A DNA stretch of 64,000 nucleotides from Ornithodoros turicata (taxonomy: Eukaryota; Arthropoda; Arachnida; Ixodida; Argasidae): the NCBI RefSeq assembly GCF_037126465.1, contig NC_088201.1:5895001-5959000 (forward strand). Reading direction: 5' to 3'. Position numbers and translations under genes: made by a program. The notes under the pieces were generated by a model. It searched no databases and had not been told where the DNA came from. It saw only the letters and a program-made list of their open reading frames with translations. Shown here in pieces: positions 9,747 to 20,290 of this stretch (its first letter is position 1; each line of letters begins with the position of its first letter).

Positions 9747-9967
9747 GTTGGACTGCAAGGCTGTTGGAATGCCAAAGCCCAAGATTGTATGGTACAGAGA
9801 CGGAGAGGTGGTGAAGCACACGCCGGACTACCAGCTCTATTACGACACACAAGGTCTGTCATCCCTCACCATCTGTCACACAACGTTGGAAGACTTTGGA
9901 GACTACGTGGTGGAGGCGAAAAATCGCTATGGCGTTGATAGCACGCAAGCAGAGCTCATTCAACTCG
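9747..9967 (+). CDS. Titin-like exon: body of Ig domain 6 (cassette 1)
   Basis: Acceptor TCTCATGTAG ends at 9746 and donor GTAAGC starts at 9968; phase 2 to phase 1. It encodes LDCKAVGMPKPKIVWYRDGE, then TTLEDFGDYVVEAKNRYGVD. The B-strand Cys is present; the F-strand Cys is Val (YVVEA). The paralogous region in cassette 2 is split by an extra intron (exons 16284 and 17786). Confidence 0.92.
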
Positions 9968-10122
9968 GTAAGCTCATGCTGTGCCTTTTGGAATGAACAC
10001 AACCTGAGAACCACTCAGGTGGTCCGCGCTATTTTGGTTGTCTTCACTTCTTCGGAAGTCAGCTAAAGTTTACCTGCACAGGTCGCAGCACTATCATAAT
10101 CGTTAATTTCGTACTCCCGCAG

Positions 10123-10182
10123 ACTTGAACTCGATGCGGCCAATGCGAAGGATACCACGAGCAGATCACAGGCTGAGCTTGG
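10123..10182 (+). CDS. Titin-like micro-exon: 20-residue linker (cassette 1)
   Basis: Acceptor GTACTCCCGCAG ends at 10122 and donor GTAAGT starts at 10183. It is exactly 60 bp, phase 1 to phase 1, so skipping would keep the frame. It reads DLNSMRPMRRIPRADHRL. A paralogous 60-bp exon with DLKSMLPMRKTPKK lies at 17942-18001 in the same relative place, which strongly supports both. Confidence 0.85.
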
Positions 10183-10797
10183 GTAAGTATTCAAAAGCGT
10201 TCAGGCGGGTACATAGAGAATGATTGACAAGGTATCTATGTGCCTCTTCTACGGCCATAAAAAAAAAAAAACTACGGCCATAAAAAAAAACAATTTTTTT
10301 TAATTTTTGGAGTTCGGGAAGTGTTTGGGTGTATCCTATTCATTGCGGTTATAAGTTTGAATGAGAATGAAGTCTCTTGACCCAAAATTCACATGGTCTC
10401 TAGGATCTAGTCCCTTCGTGTGCAGTGTCTAGTTCAATGGCCTCTATTCTAGCATGCTTGCTTTGCAACTCAATATTGGCGCTTGAAGTGCTGACGAGAT
10501 TGATTTTTCTTTTTTTTTTTTGCTGTTATCGTCAGAGTCGGAAGATATTATTTGGGGAGAGAGGTTAGATAACAAACCATAACCAACTGGTGGAGAAGTC
10601 GAACCATGTCCTAGAAGCCGACTGACCAAAACGGTCGAGCACTACTGCGCATTTAAATTTTTGCATACTAGTCATCAATGACATTTGCGGTGCTTTGGAT
10701 AGTGTCGCTTGCACCGAATATTTTACAGTATTGACACTACTCCATAATTTATCGTCACTAAAGTCTAACCCACTTTTTGGCACGACTTCCCGTTCAG
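10183..10797 (+). other. Intron between the linker micro-exon and Ig domain 7
   Basis: Phase-1 intron, 615 bp. It has two direct copies of ACGGCCATAAAAAAAA near 10252-10290 and several A/T runs. No other feature seen. Confidence 0.75.
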
Positions 10798-11097
10798 ATT
10801 ACCAGCCAATGCGCCCCCGGTTTGAAATGCCTCTTCAGAGCAGCTACTACAAACCTCTTGGCTTCCCGGTCACCTTGGAATGCTTAGTACGAGGTCGGCC
10901 CAAGCCTACCATCACTTGGTATCACAATGGCATCCAAGTGGAACCATTGCGTATGCCTGTCTACAAGACAACGGTCCTTAGCGACAAGTGCATGTTGCAC
11001 ATCACGGAAATGACAACTGCCACACAGGGACACTACGTCTGTAAGGCAAACAACGACGCAGGAGAACGGGTGACGGAGTGCTTCCTGCATATTGGAG
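10798..11097 (+). CDS. Titin-like exon: complete Ig domain 7 (cassette 1)
   Basis: Acceptor TTCCCGTTCAG ends at 10797 and donor GTAAAA starts at 11098. It is 300 bp, phase 1 to phase 1, and holds a whole I-set Ig domain: MRPRFEMPLQS, then VTLECLVRGRPKPTITWYHN, then ATQGHYVCKANNDAGE. Both canonical cysteines and the core Trp are present. The paralogue in cassette 2 is divided between exons 20018 and 20291. Confidence 0.95.
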
Positions 11098-11206
11098 GTA
11101 AAAATATTTTTAGCTCCAAATATTCATATATATAATTAGAAGTAGATTTACACGTAAGGTATGTCAGTCTAGTGTGGCGACATGCTGCACGTGCCGCAGG
11201 GTAGGA

Positions 11207-11643
11207 CTGGGGATAATTTGGACCACCTAGCTGGGGTTCTTTGGGGATAATTTGGACCACCTGGGATAATTTGGACCACCTGGGGTTCTTTGGAGATAAT
11301 TTGGACCACCTGGGGTTCTTTGGGGATAATTCGGACCACCTGGGATTCTTTGGGGATAATTCGGACCACCTGAGGTTCTTTGGGGATAATTTGGACCACC
11401 TGGTGTTCTTTGGAGATAATTTGGACCACCAGGGATTCTTTGGGGATAATTCGGACCACCTGGGGTTCTTTGGGGATAATTTGGACCACCTGGTGTTCTT
11501 TGGGGATAATTTGGACCACCTGGCGTTCTTTGGGGATAATTTGGACCACTTGGGGGTTTTGGGGGGATAATTTGGACCGCCTGGGGTTTTGGGGGGATAA
11601 TTTGGACCACTTGGGGTTCTTTGGGGATAATTTGGACCACCTG
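11207..11643 (-). repeat. Minisatellite, 30-bp unit, about 14 copies, derived from a SINE body
   Basis: Units of 30 bp (GGGATAATTTGGACCACCTG core plus GGGTTCTTTG) repeat with few mismatches. Because 30 is a multiple of three, several frames stay open by chance. On the minus strand the unit contains AGAACCCCAGGTGGTCCAAA, close to the AGGTGGTCGAAATTAT motif of the SINE copy at 29719-29930 and of tick SINE bodies as I recall them. A tRNA-like head lies directly upstream on the same strand, so the array is best read as internal tandem growth within a SINE. Confidence 0.85.
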
Positions 11644-11712
11644 GGAACTGAACCCCCGTTCTTGAGCTCAGCAGGTCAACACGCTACCGACTGAGCGACT
11701 GAGGCTGGCGAA
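11644..11712 (-). repeat. tRNA-derived SINE head (not a functional tRNA)
   Basis: Read on the minus strand it contains a box-A-like TCGCTCAGTCGGTAGCG and a box-B-like GGGGGTTCAGTTCCC at tRNA-like spacing. The acceptor stem does not pair convincingly and it runs straight into the minisatellite, so it is a SINE promoter region. Its head shares CTCAGTC-GTA-CGTGTTGAC with the copy at 29719. Confidence 0.7.
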
Positions 11713-12259
11713 TATAACTGAGTCAGGGTTAATACTCGGTTATGGACCCTTGTTTCGTAACTATGCCACGCTCATGCCCCACCTATATGCCACATGTGTT
11801 GAAAACATGTCATCGTTACGTAACACTCATGCTCTTATGACTTCTGTTCCTGTCAGGATCATTACCCGTGGCCCACAGTTAGGGATCCGGGTTTTCGGAC
11901 TTGCCCGAAAATATCCGAAAATATCCGAAAAGCGTACGCAAGTAAAATTGAAACCAGTTCAGATTTATCCAACAAACTGCTGTTTTGAAGTGCTCCAATA
12001 ACCGAGAGCTCACCAAGAAAAGCCATGCCCTGAGTTGACTTCCTTCCTTCTGTGTCGAGATTGCCTTGCATCGCTGGTTACCGGCCCCGCGACAATGAAG
12101 GGTGACTCTCTTGACACAAATTCGCTGTGCAGTAGTCTTTCACGTGAAGTCTCGTGCGTGCAGCAACTCGGCGTCCTCCTAAAAGTGAATAAAGGAGCAC
12201 AGGTGACATACAAATTATCTTCTTGAAAGCGTAGCCGGTCGTTGCAACGCAGACAGTAA

Positions 12260-12707
12260 TACCCCTGTCACACGGGCATTTCTATCCTTCTCGAATCCGA
12301 TCTGCATCGAACTTCCCGAGCACGCTCGAGTTTTGATGCTGCTACACGGCCACTTTCAATGCGCATTGAATGGTTGACCTGTGCAAATGAATAAACGGAA
12401 CTCATTAATTTCGCGTTTCCTGTATAACAGCGATATTAGTGGTAATTTATCGTATACCGATGTAAGCATCATTTGTAGCTTCGCGGGCATGTCCGTCTTA
12501 AGTTATGACAGTTCACCGGGGTCGAGGATGCAAATGGCGTCCGTCGAGCCGTCTTGAAATTCTCAATCCTGTTATGGGAACTGTCTTGAGTCAAGCAGGA
12601 TCAAAGTTCGATCCTGCTTGGAAGCGGCCGTGTAGCACCATCCGATCTGCATTGGGTTCAAGCAGGTTCGGTCGAGCAGGATCGAAAATGCCCGTGTGAC
12701 AGGGGTA
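12260..12707. mobile_element. MITE with about 22-bp terminal inverted repeats
   Basis: The left end TACCCCTGTCACACGGGCAT and the right end (12685-12707, ATGCCCGTGTGACAGGGGTA) are perfect inverted copies. Inside are further inverted motifs (CTACACGGCC/GGCCGTGTAG and repeated AAGCAGGATC). At 448 bp with no coding frame it fits a non-autonomous DNA transposon. Confidence 0.8.
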
Positions 12708-13156
12708 TAGATGGGACGCAAGCGAAAGCTATCTTGCGACTATGTCAAGAAATATCCGAATTTCGGGAAGATGATCAGGTCACCCGGCGGTTGTGATACA
12801 GATGATCATGTCTGCATGTTCCGCCGCATAACAGTAACCGTCATTTGCAAAACAGCTTCTCCTTCGTTTTCTGAGTGTGTACTTACACAGTCGTCGGTTC
12901 TTCTCTGACCTTCAGTTATCAACCCAGTTGCAAAAAATAAACGACGTAAAATTCCGAATTCTCGAAAAACAATAATAAACTCGAAAGAAAAACCTAAACC
13001 CTACCTGCGACCTATGTCTCAACCTGTTGTGACCATGGACGCTGTGCTCTTTGTGCTCTCACATGTATTTCTCGCGCTTTAGTTCTTGTTAGTTCATAGG
13101 AATTGTGTGTGGAATATGACAAATGCCTTCTGCTTGAACGGTTCAACCCACTGCAG

Positions 13157-13357
13157 AACCCGAGGATCAAGGGTTGGAACCCTATCAACCACCGGAAAAG
13201 CTGCATCCAGCAGGCGTCCCATTGCCCCCGTTTCTCCAGAAGAAATCTCCAAGGGTACGGACGTCAGAAGATGAATACTTGAGCTACGAATCGGAGTCTG
13301 AAATCAGCTTCAAGGAAACGATTGCACCCCAAATTCGGAAGTTACCGAAGCCAAAAG
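13157..13357 (+). CDS. Titin-like exon: proline/acidic linker with YQPPE motif (cassette 1)
   Basis: Acceptor CAACCCACTGCAG ends at 13156. The donor is the non-canonical GC form (AAAAG|GCAAGT) at 13358. Phase 1 to phase 1. It encodes 67 residues: EPYQPPEKLHPAGVPLPPFL, then an acidic Tyr/Ser-rich part (SEDEYLSYESESE), then basic PQIRKLPKPK. The YQPPE motif recurs at the start of the big exon at 22829 (QYQPPEPEKE), after cassette 2, suggesting the linker was duplicated with the Ig pair. Confidence 0.82.
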
Positions 13358-13848
13358 GCAAGTGTTTATAGTATCATGTTCCCTTAGGCAGAAGACAGGT
13401 TATGTGCGACGGTTGGAAAACTGATTTTTTAAAAAATTAGATATTTGGTGGCCTCTTTCCGTTAAGGAGCTTTAAAACAACAAGCCTCATCAGAAACGAA
13501 ACTTATCAAAGAGAGTTCCTACAGTGTTTTGGTTCGGGCAATGGCATGCCGTTTTGTTGGCCTATGTTTTTGGTGAATCCTTAGCCCATAATGTTGTCGC
13601 TGCATTATTTTATTTTGGAAAAAGGTAGTTGCAGTTTCCCCAAATTCCAGAACGTACTTATGCCGGGGTACTTCAGCTTCTGAAAAAAAAAATTACAAAA
13701 CATCAAAGCTCGTTAGAACATGTACCCTAGAAATTTAAAAAAAGGGATACCTAGCGATATTCCACACGCTTGCAGGATTTGCATGTGCCTAAGTAGATGT
13801 CTCACTGCTTGATGTCTCACACCGGCGTGGTTCTACTTGTGTACATAG
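13358..13848 (+). other. Intron with GC donor
   Basis: Phase-1 intron, 491 bp, starting GCAAGT and ending TACATAG. Nothing else recognisable apart from short A runs. Confidence 0.75.
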
Positions 13849-14019
13849 AACTGCCTCCAGCAGAGCCAGAGGACAAAGGGAAAGGGTTTTTCTCGACGAT
13901 CCTCAAACCAGCGTGGCCCTTGAGTTTGTTCCGATCAGTTTCTCCTCAGCCAACTACACAGCAAGAGCCTTTGGAGAAACCGTCACCGGAGCCTCCACGA
14001 GCAGCGTCCATACCAAAAG
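13849..14019 (+). CDS. Titin-like exon: proline-rich linker
   Basis: Acceptor TTGTGTACATAG ends at 13848 and donor GTAAAC starts at 14020; phase 1 to phase 1. It encodes 57 residues, ELPPAEPEDKGKGFF, then a hydrophobic stretch LKPAWPLSLFRSV, then PEPPRAAS. No fold is recognised. It could be a disordered linker or a short partner-binding segment. Confidence 0.75.
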
Positions 14020-14396
14020 GTAAACAGGATGTCGGACGCGTTTTCTATAGATATGTGATCATGGGTACAGGACGTCACTGAATAGGTCAGCGTCACAGTC
14101 GTAAGGAATGCTCTGTGTCTTGCAAACGAACTTACATTGCTAGCGGCGGCACAGCAATACAGAAATGAACCTTCATGCTTACATGCAGCGCGGGGAGTGC
14201 CTTGTGGACATGCCTTTCCCCATAGTCCCTGTATTTTACACTTGGAATGAGGATTTTGTAAACTGGAGCTGAGCATTAGGAGCTGTTTGCCACACAAGCA
14301 ACCAATGACTCGACAACAAGGGTCTCACACGACGCATAATAGCTGTATTATTGCGCAAGGCTGATGGGATATTTGCTCATGTGTGCCCTTTTAAAG
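14020..14396 (+). other. Intron before cassette 2
   Basis: Phase-1 intron, 377 bp. No recognisable feature. Confidence 0.7.
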
Positions 14397-14535
14397 ACCT
14401 TGGAAAGCCTCCGACTGGACGAAGGCCTGAAGAGATCACAAGGTGGGAACCACGACGACTATCGGAGGTGGGGCAGCCACCCAAGTTTGTCGCTCCCCTG
14501 CAAGACGTCGAAGTGCCCGCGGGCTACCCTGCCAC
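14397..14535 (+). CDS. Titin-like exon: linker and start of Ig domain 8 (cassette 2)
   Basis: Acceptor CCTTTTAAAG ends at 14396 (weak) and donor GTGAGT starts at 14536; phase 1 to phase 2. It encodes GRRPEEITRWEPRRL, then PPKFVAPLQDVEVPAGYPAT, paralogous to the end of exon 9056-9267. The start is less certain than the end because the acceptor is weak. Confidence 0.82.
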
Positions 14536-16283
14536 GTGAGTGAAGTATTCGTCCCTATCAGTGGTAATACCTTGTAATGACGCCAGTGTAAACGTGGAAG
14601 TGCATCGCAGCAAGTAGAGCGGGTAGAAGCCAAGATGGATACTGTAGGGGTCGTTTGTTAAGTTGCTTGACTCGCCGTTGAATTTCGGCTTCACATCTTC
14701 ATATATGTATGAACAAAGCAGGAGGTATATGTAGTTTATGACATCGTTGTACTGCATGCTAGAATATTGAGGAAAAAAAAAACATTTTTTAACGTGTCGT
14801 AGCAAGCGAGATGTAGACCCTTGAACGCACCTCCGCGTCGAGCTCTGACGTCACAGGAGCGTGAGCCATTCCTATTGGTTATCGAAAGCACGTGACCGCA
14901 GAGTTGCCTATCGTGATGTCAGAGCCGCATTAGTTTCGGTATAGTGGCGGTGCCGATTTTCTATGCTATGTCTATCACCTTCTTTGCTGTAAAGTTGCTG
15001 GGATCACGTCGATGCTTTCCATTCACGCAATTATATTATTTTAGCCTAGTCTTTCAAGTTACTTGCGTTTAATCGAACCGTTGCGCAGCCATTTAGGATA
15101 TAACTAGAAGTGAGTGCGGAAATGCGTACCCGCGGACGCAGTGCGGGTACACCCGCAACCTGCAGCGATACTGATTGAATTTCTACTCGCAAATAGGAAA
15201 ATTGCGCTGGGGTACATACCAGCACGTGGACTCACATGTATTTATCACATGCACCTACAAACTAGCCCCGAGCTGCTCTAGGGTCTACAATACCGTGACA
15301 AGTCAAAATTTTCGCACCTGCATGCATTCAAATTGAGAATAGTTCTCTTCATCTCTACGCCATTCAATTTGTAAACTTGATAATTGAACGTGTTGCGCCT
15401 CATATGCAGCGCGTTGTTTAGCTTTTGGATCGCAATTGATTTTCTGCGCTGTATACTCATGAAGACGTAACACCTCAATGCGTAACACAATTCGTGTACA
15501 GTTACGCAAATTCGCCGACTTATGCTAAACGGATGCGAGGCAAATATTTTGCGTCTTCTTTTTATTTACACGAGTATATTCCTGTAGGCAGCAGCCACTT
15601 AGTCCCATTTACATCGCAATACCAGCAGTTCTTACGCTACTTAGTTGAAGAAGCTCGCAAGATGTCGAAATCGCGGCCCGAACATTGCGACACTGCACTT
15701 ATGGCATCTGATTTGAGCCTTTTTGTGGCAATTAACATATACGTATCGAAATTGTCACAAAAGGGCCTCCCATTTTCAAATCAGAAATGAGAATGACGGT
15801 TGCTTCTGAGCCTGTCATGCGCTGTACACATAATGCTGCTTTTAGAGTCTATGTGGGAAAACGATTGACAGCTAGTGTAAGATATTGTTAGATGATGAGC
15901 TCGCAGTTGAGCTGAAAGGAACGAGAGGCATTCTCATCAACGCGTGCTGTTTCGCTTAATGTTCGGTATCGAACTCGTCAGCTATTTAAATGAAACCCAT
16001 GGGTGTTCCGGTGAAAGGTCGCTACGTGAAAACGTGTACTGGGGAAACATGCCAAAAAAATGAGTAAGTTAAGACAACAAAAGGTTTTCGTCGGTGCGGG
16101 TAATACGGGTGCACCCTCAGCAACACTGAATTTCTGCCCACGGATCGCAAAAGTGCGCGGGTATCTACGGGTAACCGCGCTCACCTCTATAACGGATGTA
16201 TTTGTCACCAACCGGGCAAACGAAAGCGAAACTCGATTTTTTTTTCTCCAACATTTTCCAATAGTATACTTTCGATATTTTAG
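14536..16283 (+). other. Intron within Ig domain 8
   Basis: Phase-2 intron, 1.75 kb. Two loosely similar GC-rich stretches with TGCGGGTA and GAATTTCT motifs occur near 15115-15220 and 16095-16190 and may be decayed copies of one repeat. No coding candidate. Confidence 0.7.
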
Positions 16284-16415
16284 ACTGGATTGCAAAGTCA
16301 CCGGAGCACCGAAGCCGAAAATTACGTGGTACAAACAAGGCGAAGTGGTCAAGTACTCCCAAGAGACCAGCTTATACTATGACACAGAAGGCAACTGCTC
16401 AGTCACCATTCACAG
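16284..16415 (+). CDS. Titin-like exon: middle of Ig domain 8 (cassette 2)
   Basis: Acceptor TCGATATTTTAG ends at 16283 and donor GTAAGC starts at 16416; phase 2 to phase 2. It encodes LDCKVTGAPKPKITWYKQGE, then SLYYDTEGNCSVTIHR, aligning closely with the first part of exon 9747-9967. The B-strand Cys is present. The domain is completed by the exon at 17786. Confidence 0.9.
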
Positions 16416-17785
16416 GTAAGCGACAACGATAGACAACCCAGTCATTAAAGGACGTCAGAACGCTGCCAGCCTTTGATGTCGCCCCGTAACGCGTTTGCGC
16501 ACGGCGACGCCCAAGAGCGACGATTGGCTCGTACATATGATAAAAAATTTAAGCTCCGGAATTAGTCTTGCCAAAAAATTAGTTCGTAAAATGTTCGTGA
16601 TATGTTTGCAGAAAGGTTATTGATTGCTAGAAGGGAACACCGAGACAAGGAAGAGACGTACACAGGACAACAGCGTCTCTTCGTACGTCTTTATCTCGGA
16701 GTTCCTTTCCATGGGCCATAGGATGTAAACGGACCCATACGTGTGTACCTGAAACGAATGCGCGTCCTTCGGAGTTTGCGGAGAAGTTTCTGAAATCTGA
16801 ATAATGAGTTAGGACATGTTTGTGACGTTCGCGGTGGGCTGTCGGTTTCTGACCGACGCGGCGCCCGCACGCGCGCAACACAGCGAACTGTTGCGCGTGG
16901 ACGATACAGCTATCGCTGTGTTCTTCGCACATTGTCAGCTTGGTTGAACAATAAAGCGAGGGTGAAGATAATTTTTAGGCTCGGAAGGCTCAGATTCTCT
17001 TCGCCCTCGCTTCGCCCGACCCCCCAATCTGTGAAACCCAAACTGACCTAACCTCACTAAAGTGAGGTGAGCCCCTTCTGGAAGCTACTGCAAGAAACCG
17101 AAACCGTGGCGAAGGGGTGAGAGGAGTATCTAGGTGGCGCTGGACGCAGCCGAAACACGCGAAACAGAAACCGAAAGTTATATGGCGTCGTCACCTTTCT
17201 GGTAGCGTGAATATGTAATGCAGTTATAAACACTAGCATTTGCAGCGCTCCACTGATAAAAGATCTGCCCCTATGGACCTGAACGCTCTGTAGTACACTG
17301 TGTCCCTTGAGTTACAGTGTATACAGTCCTCCTATAGTGGGATTGAATTCCGTTAACAGAAGCATATCGTGAACGAGGTGCAGCAATCGTGCTCTATATT
17401 CAGCGCGCTTGTAAACGCTTGCTCAATGCCACTTTTTGTATTTTGTTTTCGATTCCGAGATTTCAGTGGACGATGTTCTGAATGTAAACGAGAAACGTTT
17501 TCCTCACCTCCTTTGAGCGTGAGGGACTCTTGACGCGTTGATAGCAGCCAGGCGTTTCCAGAAACGCAATAAATAATGTGGTGAGCACGAAAAGGAGAGC
17601 CGTATGCTGCGCTTACTGACCAGATCTTGGCTGATTCCGACTTGGCTTGATCGAAATGCTGAGTTCAATGGGTTGTCTGTTTGTCTGTCTTCATCCAAAT
17701 TACTACGCTTTAAGTCATTTCTAATGAATAGCCTGTCCTTCAGGATTGTTTCGATGACTTCGCTAATTATTATAATTTTCTTCAG
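16416..17785 (+). other. Intron within Ig domain 8, absent from the paralogous cassette 1
   Basis: Phase-2 intron, 1.37 kb, inserted between strands E and F at a place where cassette 1 has no intron. It contains a dispersed repeat (16700-16935) also found at 22525-22785. Confidence 0.8.
16700..16935 (+). repeat. Dispersed repeat, copy 1
   Basis: Shares ordered blocks with 22525-22785 in the same orientation: GTGTGTAC-TGAAAC-AATGCGCG, CGGAGTTTGCGGAGAAG, GGACATGTTTGTGACGTT, GACCGACG-GGCGCCCGCA and GCTATCGCTGT. No coding capacity; family unknown. Confidence 0.7.
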
Positions 17786-17874
17786 AACTGTTCCTGAAGA
17801 TTTTGGGGAGTTTGTCTGTGAAGCACGAAACAAGCACGGCGTTGAGAAAACAGAAGCTGAACTCGTCCAACTTG
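17786..17874 (+). CDS. Titin-like exon: end of Ig domain 8 (cassette 2)
   Basis: Acceptor ATTTTCTTCAG ends at 17785 and donor GTGAGG starts at 17875; phase 2 to phase 1. It encodes TVPEDFGEFVCEARNKHG and then EAELVQL, matching the end of exon 9747-9967 (EDFGDYVVEAKNRYG, AELIQL). Here the F-strand Cys is kept. Confidence 0.9.
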
Positions 17875-17941
17875 GTGAGGGTCCCGTCTTGTTTGCATCC
17901 AAAGAAACCCTCGGACAAGTAGAATCTTACTTTCCTTACAG

Positions 17942-18001
17942 ATTTGAAGTCCATGTTACCTATGCGCAAGACGCCGAAGAAGACGAACGAAGTTGAACTT
18001 G
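17942..18001 (+). CDS. Titin-like micro-exon: 20-residue linker (cassette 2)
   Basis: Acceptor CTTTCCTTACAG ends at 17941 and donor GTGAGT starts at 18002. It is 60 bp, phase 1 to phase 1. It reads DLKSMLPMRKTPKKTNEVEL, paralogous to the 60-bp exon at 10123. The preceding intron is only 67 bp. Confidence 0.87.
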
Positions 18002-18576
18002 GTGAGTTTTTTTTTTTTTTTTTTAAGCAAGCACAACGTCGAGAATCACTGGCATTTAACGAAGGCGGTAATATCTTGTGCATGAATGGGAGTAGACTGC
18101 CAACCCGTGCCTAAGGGTCCGCATTTTAGGCCGAGAAACACCCGCCGAACATCTATCTTCCGCAATATGGAGATGTTTGGAAAGATTCTCAAGTTTAATA
18201 ACGTGGATCTCTTCATATTTGTAACGTGCCGATGAATTTTTCGAGGCCACGTTATTCCGCAATATTGTTCGCGCTATCGTTGCGTCAGAAAGTTCCACAC
18301 AAGTCAACGAAGCTTTCCCACCACCAGTCTTTTCTTCTCGTATGCAACGTTTCTGTTGCAACGGTCCCTCAACTTGAATATAACGCTTAACTCTCCTTCA
18401 CCAAAGGGAGTTATTGTCACTGAAACGTTCATCACGTCATCAACTAACGTTTGTAAACAGGAATTGAGTGTTAACTTCAAGTTTTAGCAACCCTTGATCT
18501 CGGTTTAAAGTTAACCACCGTTGGTGAAACCGAGCCATATGCGATTTGTTCGTCGGGGAAGACATGCCGTCAAAGA

Positions 18577-18651
18577 TTAAGAACGATGGAACCCGACACA
18601 CCGAAAAAACGAACAAACACTACACGATCTCTTGTGTTCCATCGTTCTTAA
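18577..18651. repeat. Small hairpin, 16-bp perfect arms
   Basis: TTAAGAACGATGGAAC at 18577 is the exact reverse complement of 18636-18651, with a 43-base loop. It directly precedes a G homopolymer. Possibly a tiny foldback element. Confidence 0.7.
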
Positions 18652-19310
18652 ATGGGGGGGGGGGGGGGACTCGCTACATTGCGTTGTAGCGTTACGTTCC
18701 TCCAATGAACGAGCGCCGTTCACAGCGCACCTTCTTAGGGAGACAGGGAAAACGGCTGCAGCCACCGCGAGATCCCCGCGCTCCCGTGAGCTGCCCGCAT
18801 ACGCTATATCCTCTCCTCCTATTGGCCACTTGGCTTGCGGCGCTTGCGTCGAAAACGTTCAAGTTGGCTCAACCCCTTCTGTTCCGCTTACGTATTCCGT
18901 TTGCAGAGAGCGGAGCTCTGTTGCCATGGCGACGATTCGCCGTAAGCGCAAGCGCAACCGTGAACGCAGCAGCGTGCACCAGCCTTGAGAAAGAGTGAGA
19001 CTGCTGGGGAGAGTCGAAAATTCACACGCAGATTTGGCATTTTTACCCCGTTCCTACTGCGCCACAGGAGGTTGCTGCGGTTACCATTGTTGCAGATTGC
19101 AAATCTTAGTCCTCCACTCTACAACTTTCTAATTTAAACCTCCACCAAAAGCAGTTTTATTAGTGAACAAAATTTATTTTAAAAGCTCATTACGACTGGC
19201 TGTTCAAACAACATTATGTCGAAGTAAGCCATATCGCAAATAGGTAGGCAGAGGTGGTGCAATTTCTGTAGGAAAAACGTAACGTCTGAAATTTTTTCAT
19301 GGAAAGTACC

Positions 19311-19853
19311 GTAATTTCACGCGTATAAGCCGCACCGCAGATAAGCCGCAGGACGCGTTTTTAGGAACGTTTTGAAAATTTTCTGGCAGATAAGCCGCAC
19401 TCGCAGATAACCGCGGGCAATACGAGACGACTGATTTGAACGACAAAGGAGACCATAGAGAAGGCCATAAACCCTGTGGTCCATAGTGTACAACAAAGGA
19501 GGTCATCTCTAGAGTTCTACCAAGATCGGATTGTGCCCTTGTTGGGCGTTTTTCATGGATTGATGGGTCAGTGGTCTTCCACAAAACGTGATTCACGGTA
19601 AAGCTGCTTGGGGGAATGCACCAGGAAGATTAATCTACTGGAATGTGGACCCGTCCCTGTTACGCACTGTTCGTGCATCGGCAGGGCAGTGCTGTTCCAG
19701 AGACACTGTAGGCCCGGCCCTTTCGTTAAAACTGGCGTATGGGAAAGATGCCAGGAAAAAATAGTCATCAGATAAACCGCACCGGTGGATAAGCCGCAGA
19801 GCACCAGTGAGAAAAAAAATCGCGCATAAGCCGCGGCTAATACGCGTGAAATG
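19311..19853. mobile_element. Inverted-repeat element with repeated ATAAGCCGCA motif
   Basis: The left end GTAATTTCACGCGTATAAGC and the right end (GCGGCTAATACGCGTGAAAT, 19833-19852) are inverted copies with few differences. ATAAGCCGCA-type motifs recur near both ends (19324, 19340, 19389, 19790, 19825). Subterminal motif repeats with inverted termini suggest a non-autonomous DNA transposon. The family is not identified. Confidence 0.65.
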
Positions 19854-20017
19854 GCTGCAACCTGTGACTGCAACGCAAGCCTCAAAGTGCAGTACCTAAG
19901 AACAGTCGAGAGATGCGTGGTTCGATTCCCGCCGGCTTTATTCGACCGACTACCATTTTTTCGATAGAAAATTTTGAGCCGTGCCACCCGTTTACTGAAG
20001 GTCGCTTTGTCATGCAG

Positions 20018-20179
20018 AGTTTGCGCCTATGAAGCCTCGCTTCGAGTTACCACTACGCGGCCACGTGCAGCAGCCCCTGGGTACACCGGTTACCTTGGAA
20101 TGCATAGCCAGAGGCCGGCCACAGCCAAGGGTTCTGTGGTACCACAACGATGTCCTCATTGTGCCTAATCCAGAAGACG
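20018..20179 (+). CDS. Titin-like exon: N-terminal half of Ig domain 9 (cassette 2)
   Basis: Acceptor TTTGTCATGCAG ends at 20017 and donor GTAAGG starts at 20180; phase 1 to phase 1. It encodes MKPRFELPLRGHVQQPLGTP and LECIARGRPQPRVLWYHND, paralogous to the first half of exon 10798-11097. The B-strand Cys and core Trp are present. Confidence 0.92.
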
Positions 20180-20290
20180 GTAAGGTTACGTTATTAGTAT
20201 CGAGTATTGATATTCAGTTACTTGCGTTACCATGACGCGTCACACTTACAGTGCGACCTTAAACCTTAGACTTAACCATTTCTGTTTCAG

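Larger units (their letters stand above)
11098..13156 (+). other. Intron with a 30-bp minisatellite, SINE head and MITE
   Basis: Phase-1 intron of 2.06 kb. Contents in order: minisatellite (11207-11643), minus-strand tRNA-like SINE head (11644-11712), and an inverted-repeat element (12260-12707). The rest shows no recognisable feature. Confidence 0.8.
18002..20017 (+). other. Intron with hairpin and terminal-inverted-repeat element
   Basis: Phase-1 intron, 2.0 kb. It holds a T run (about 18008-18024), a 16-bp perfect inverted repeat (18577-18592 / 18636-18651) followed by a G run (18654-18669), an element at 19311-19853, and a fragment near 19895-19940 with the box-B-like GTGGTTCGATTCCCGCCGGC, probably a SINE remnant. 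Confidence 0.7.

Noticed and set aside
11207..11643. CRISPR-like array
   Set aside because: The 30-bp units are contiguous with no unique spacers, and the context is an animal intron.
11227..11694. Open frames on both strands encoding repeats such as DNLDHLGFFG or QVVQIIPKEP
   Set aside because: They arise from the 30-bp minisatellite, whose length keeps several frames open. The sequence derives from a SINE body and lies in an intron.
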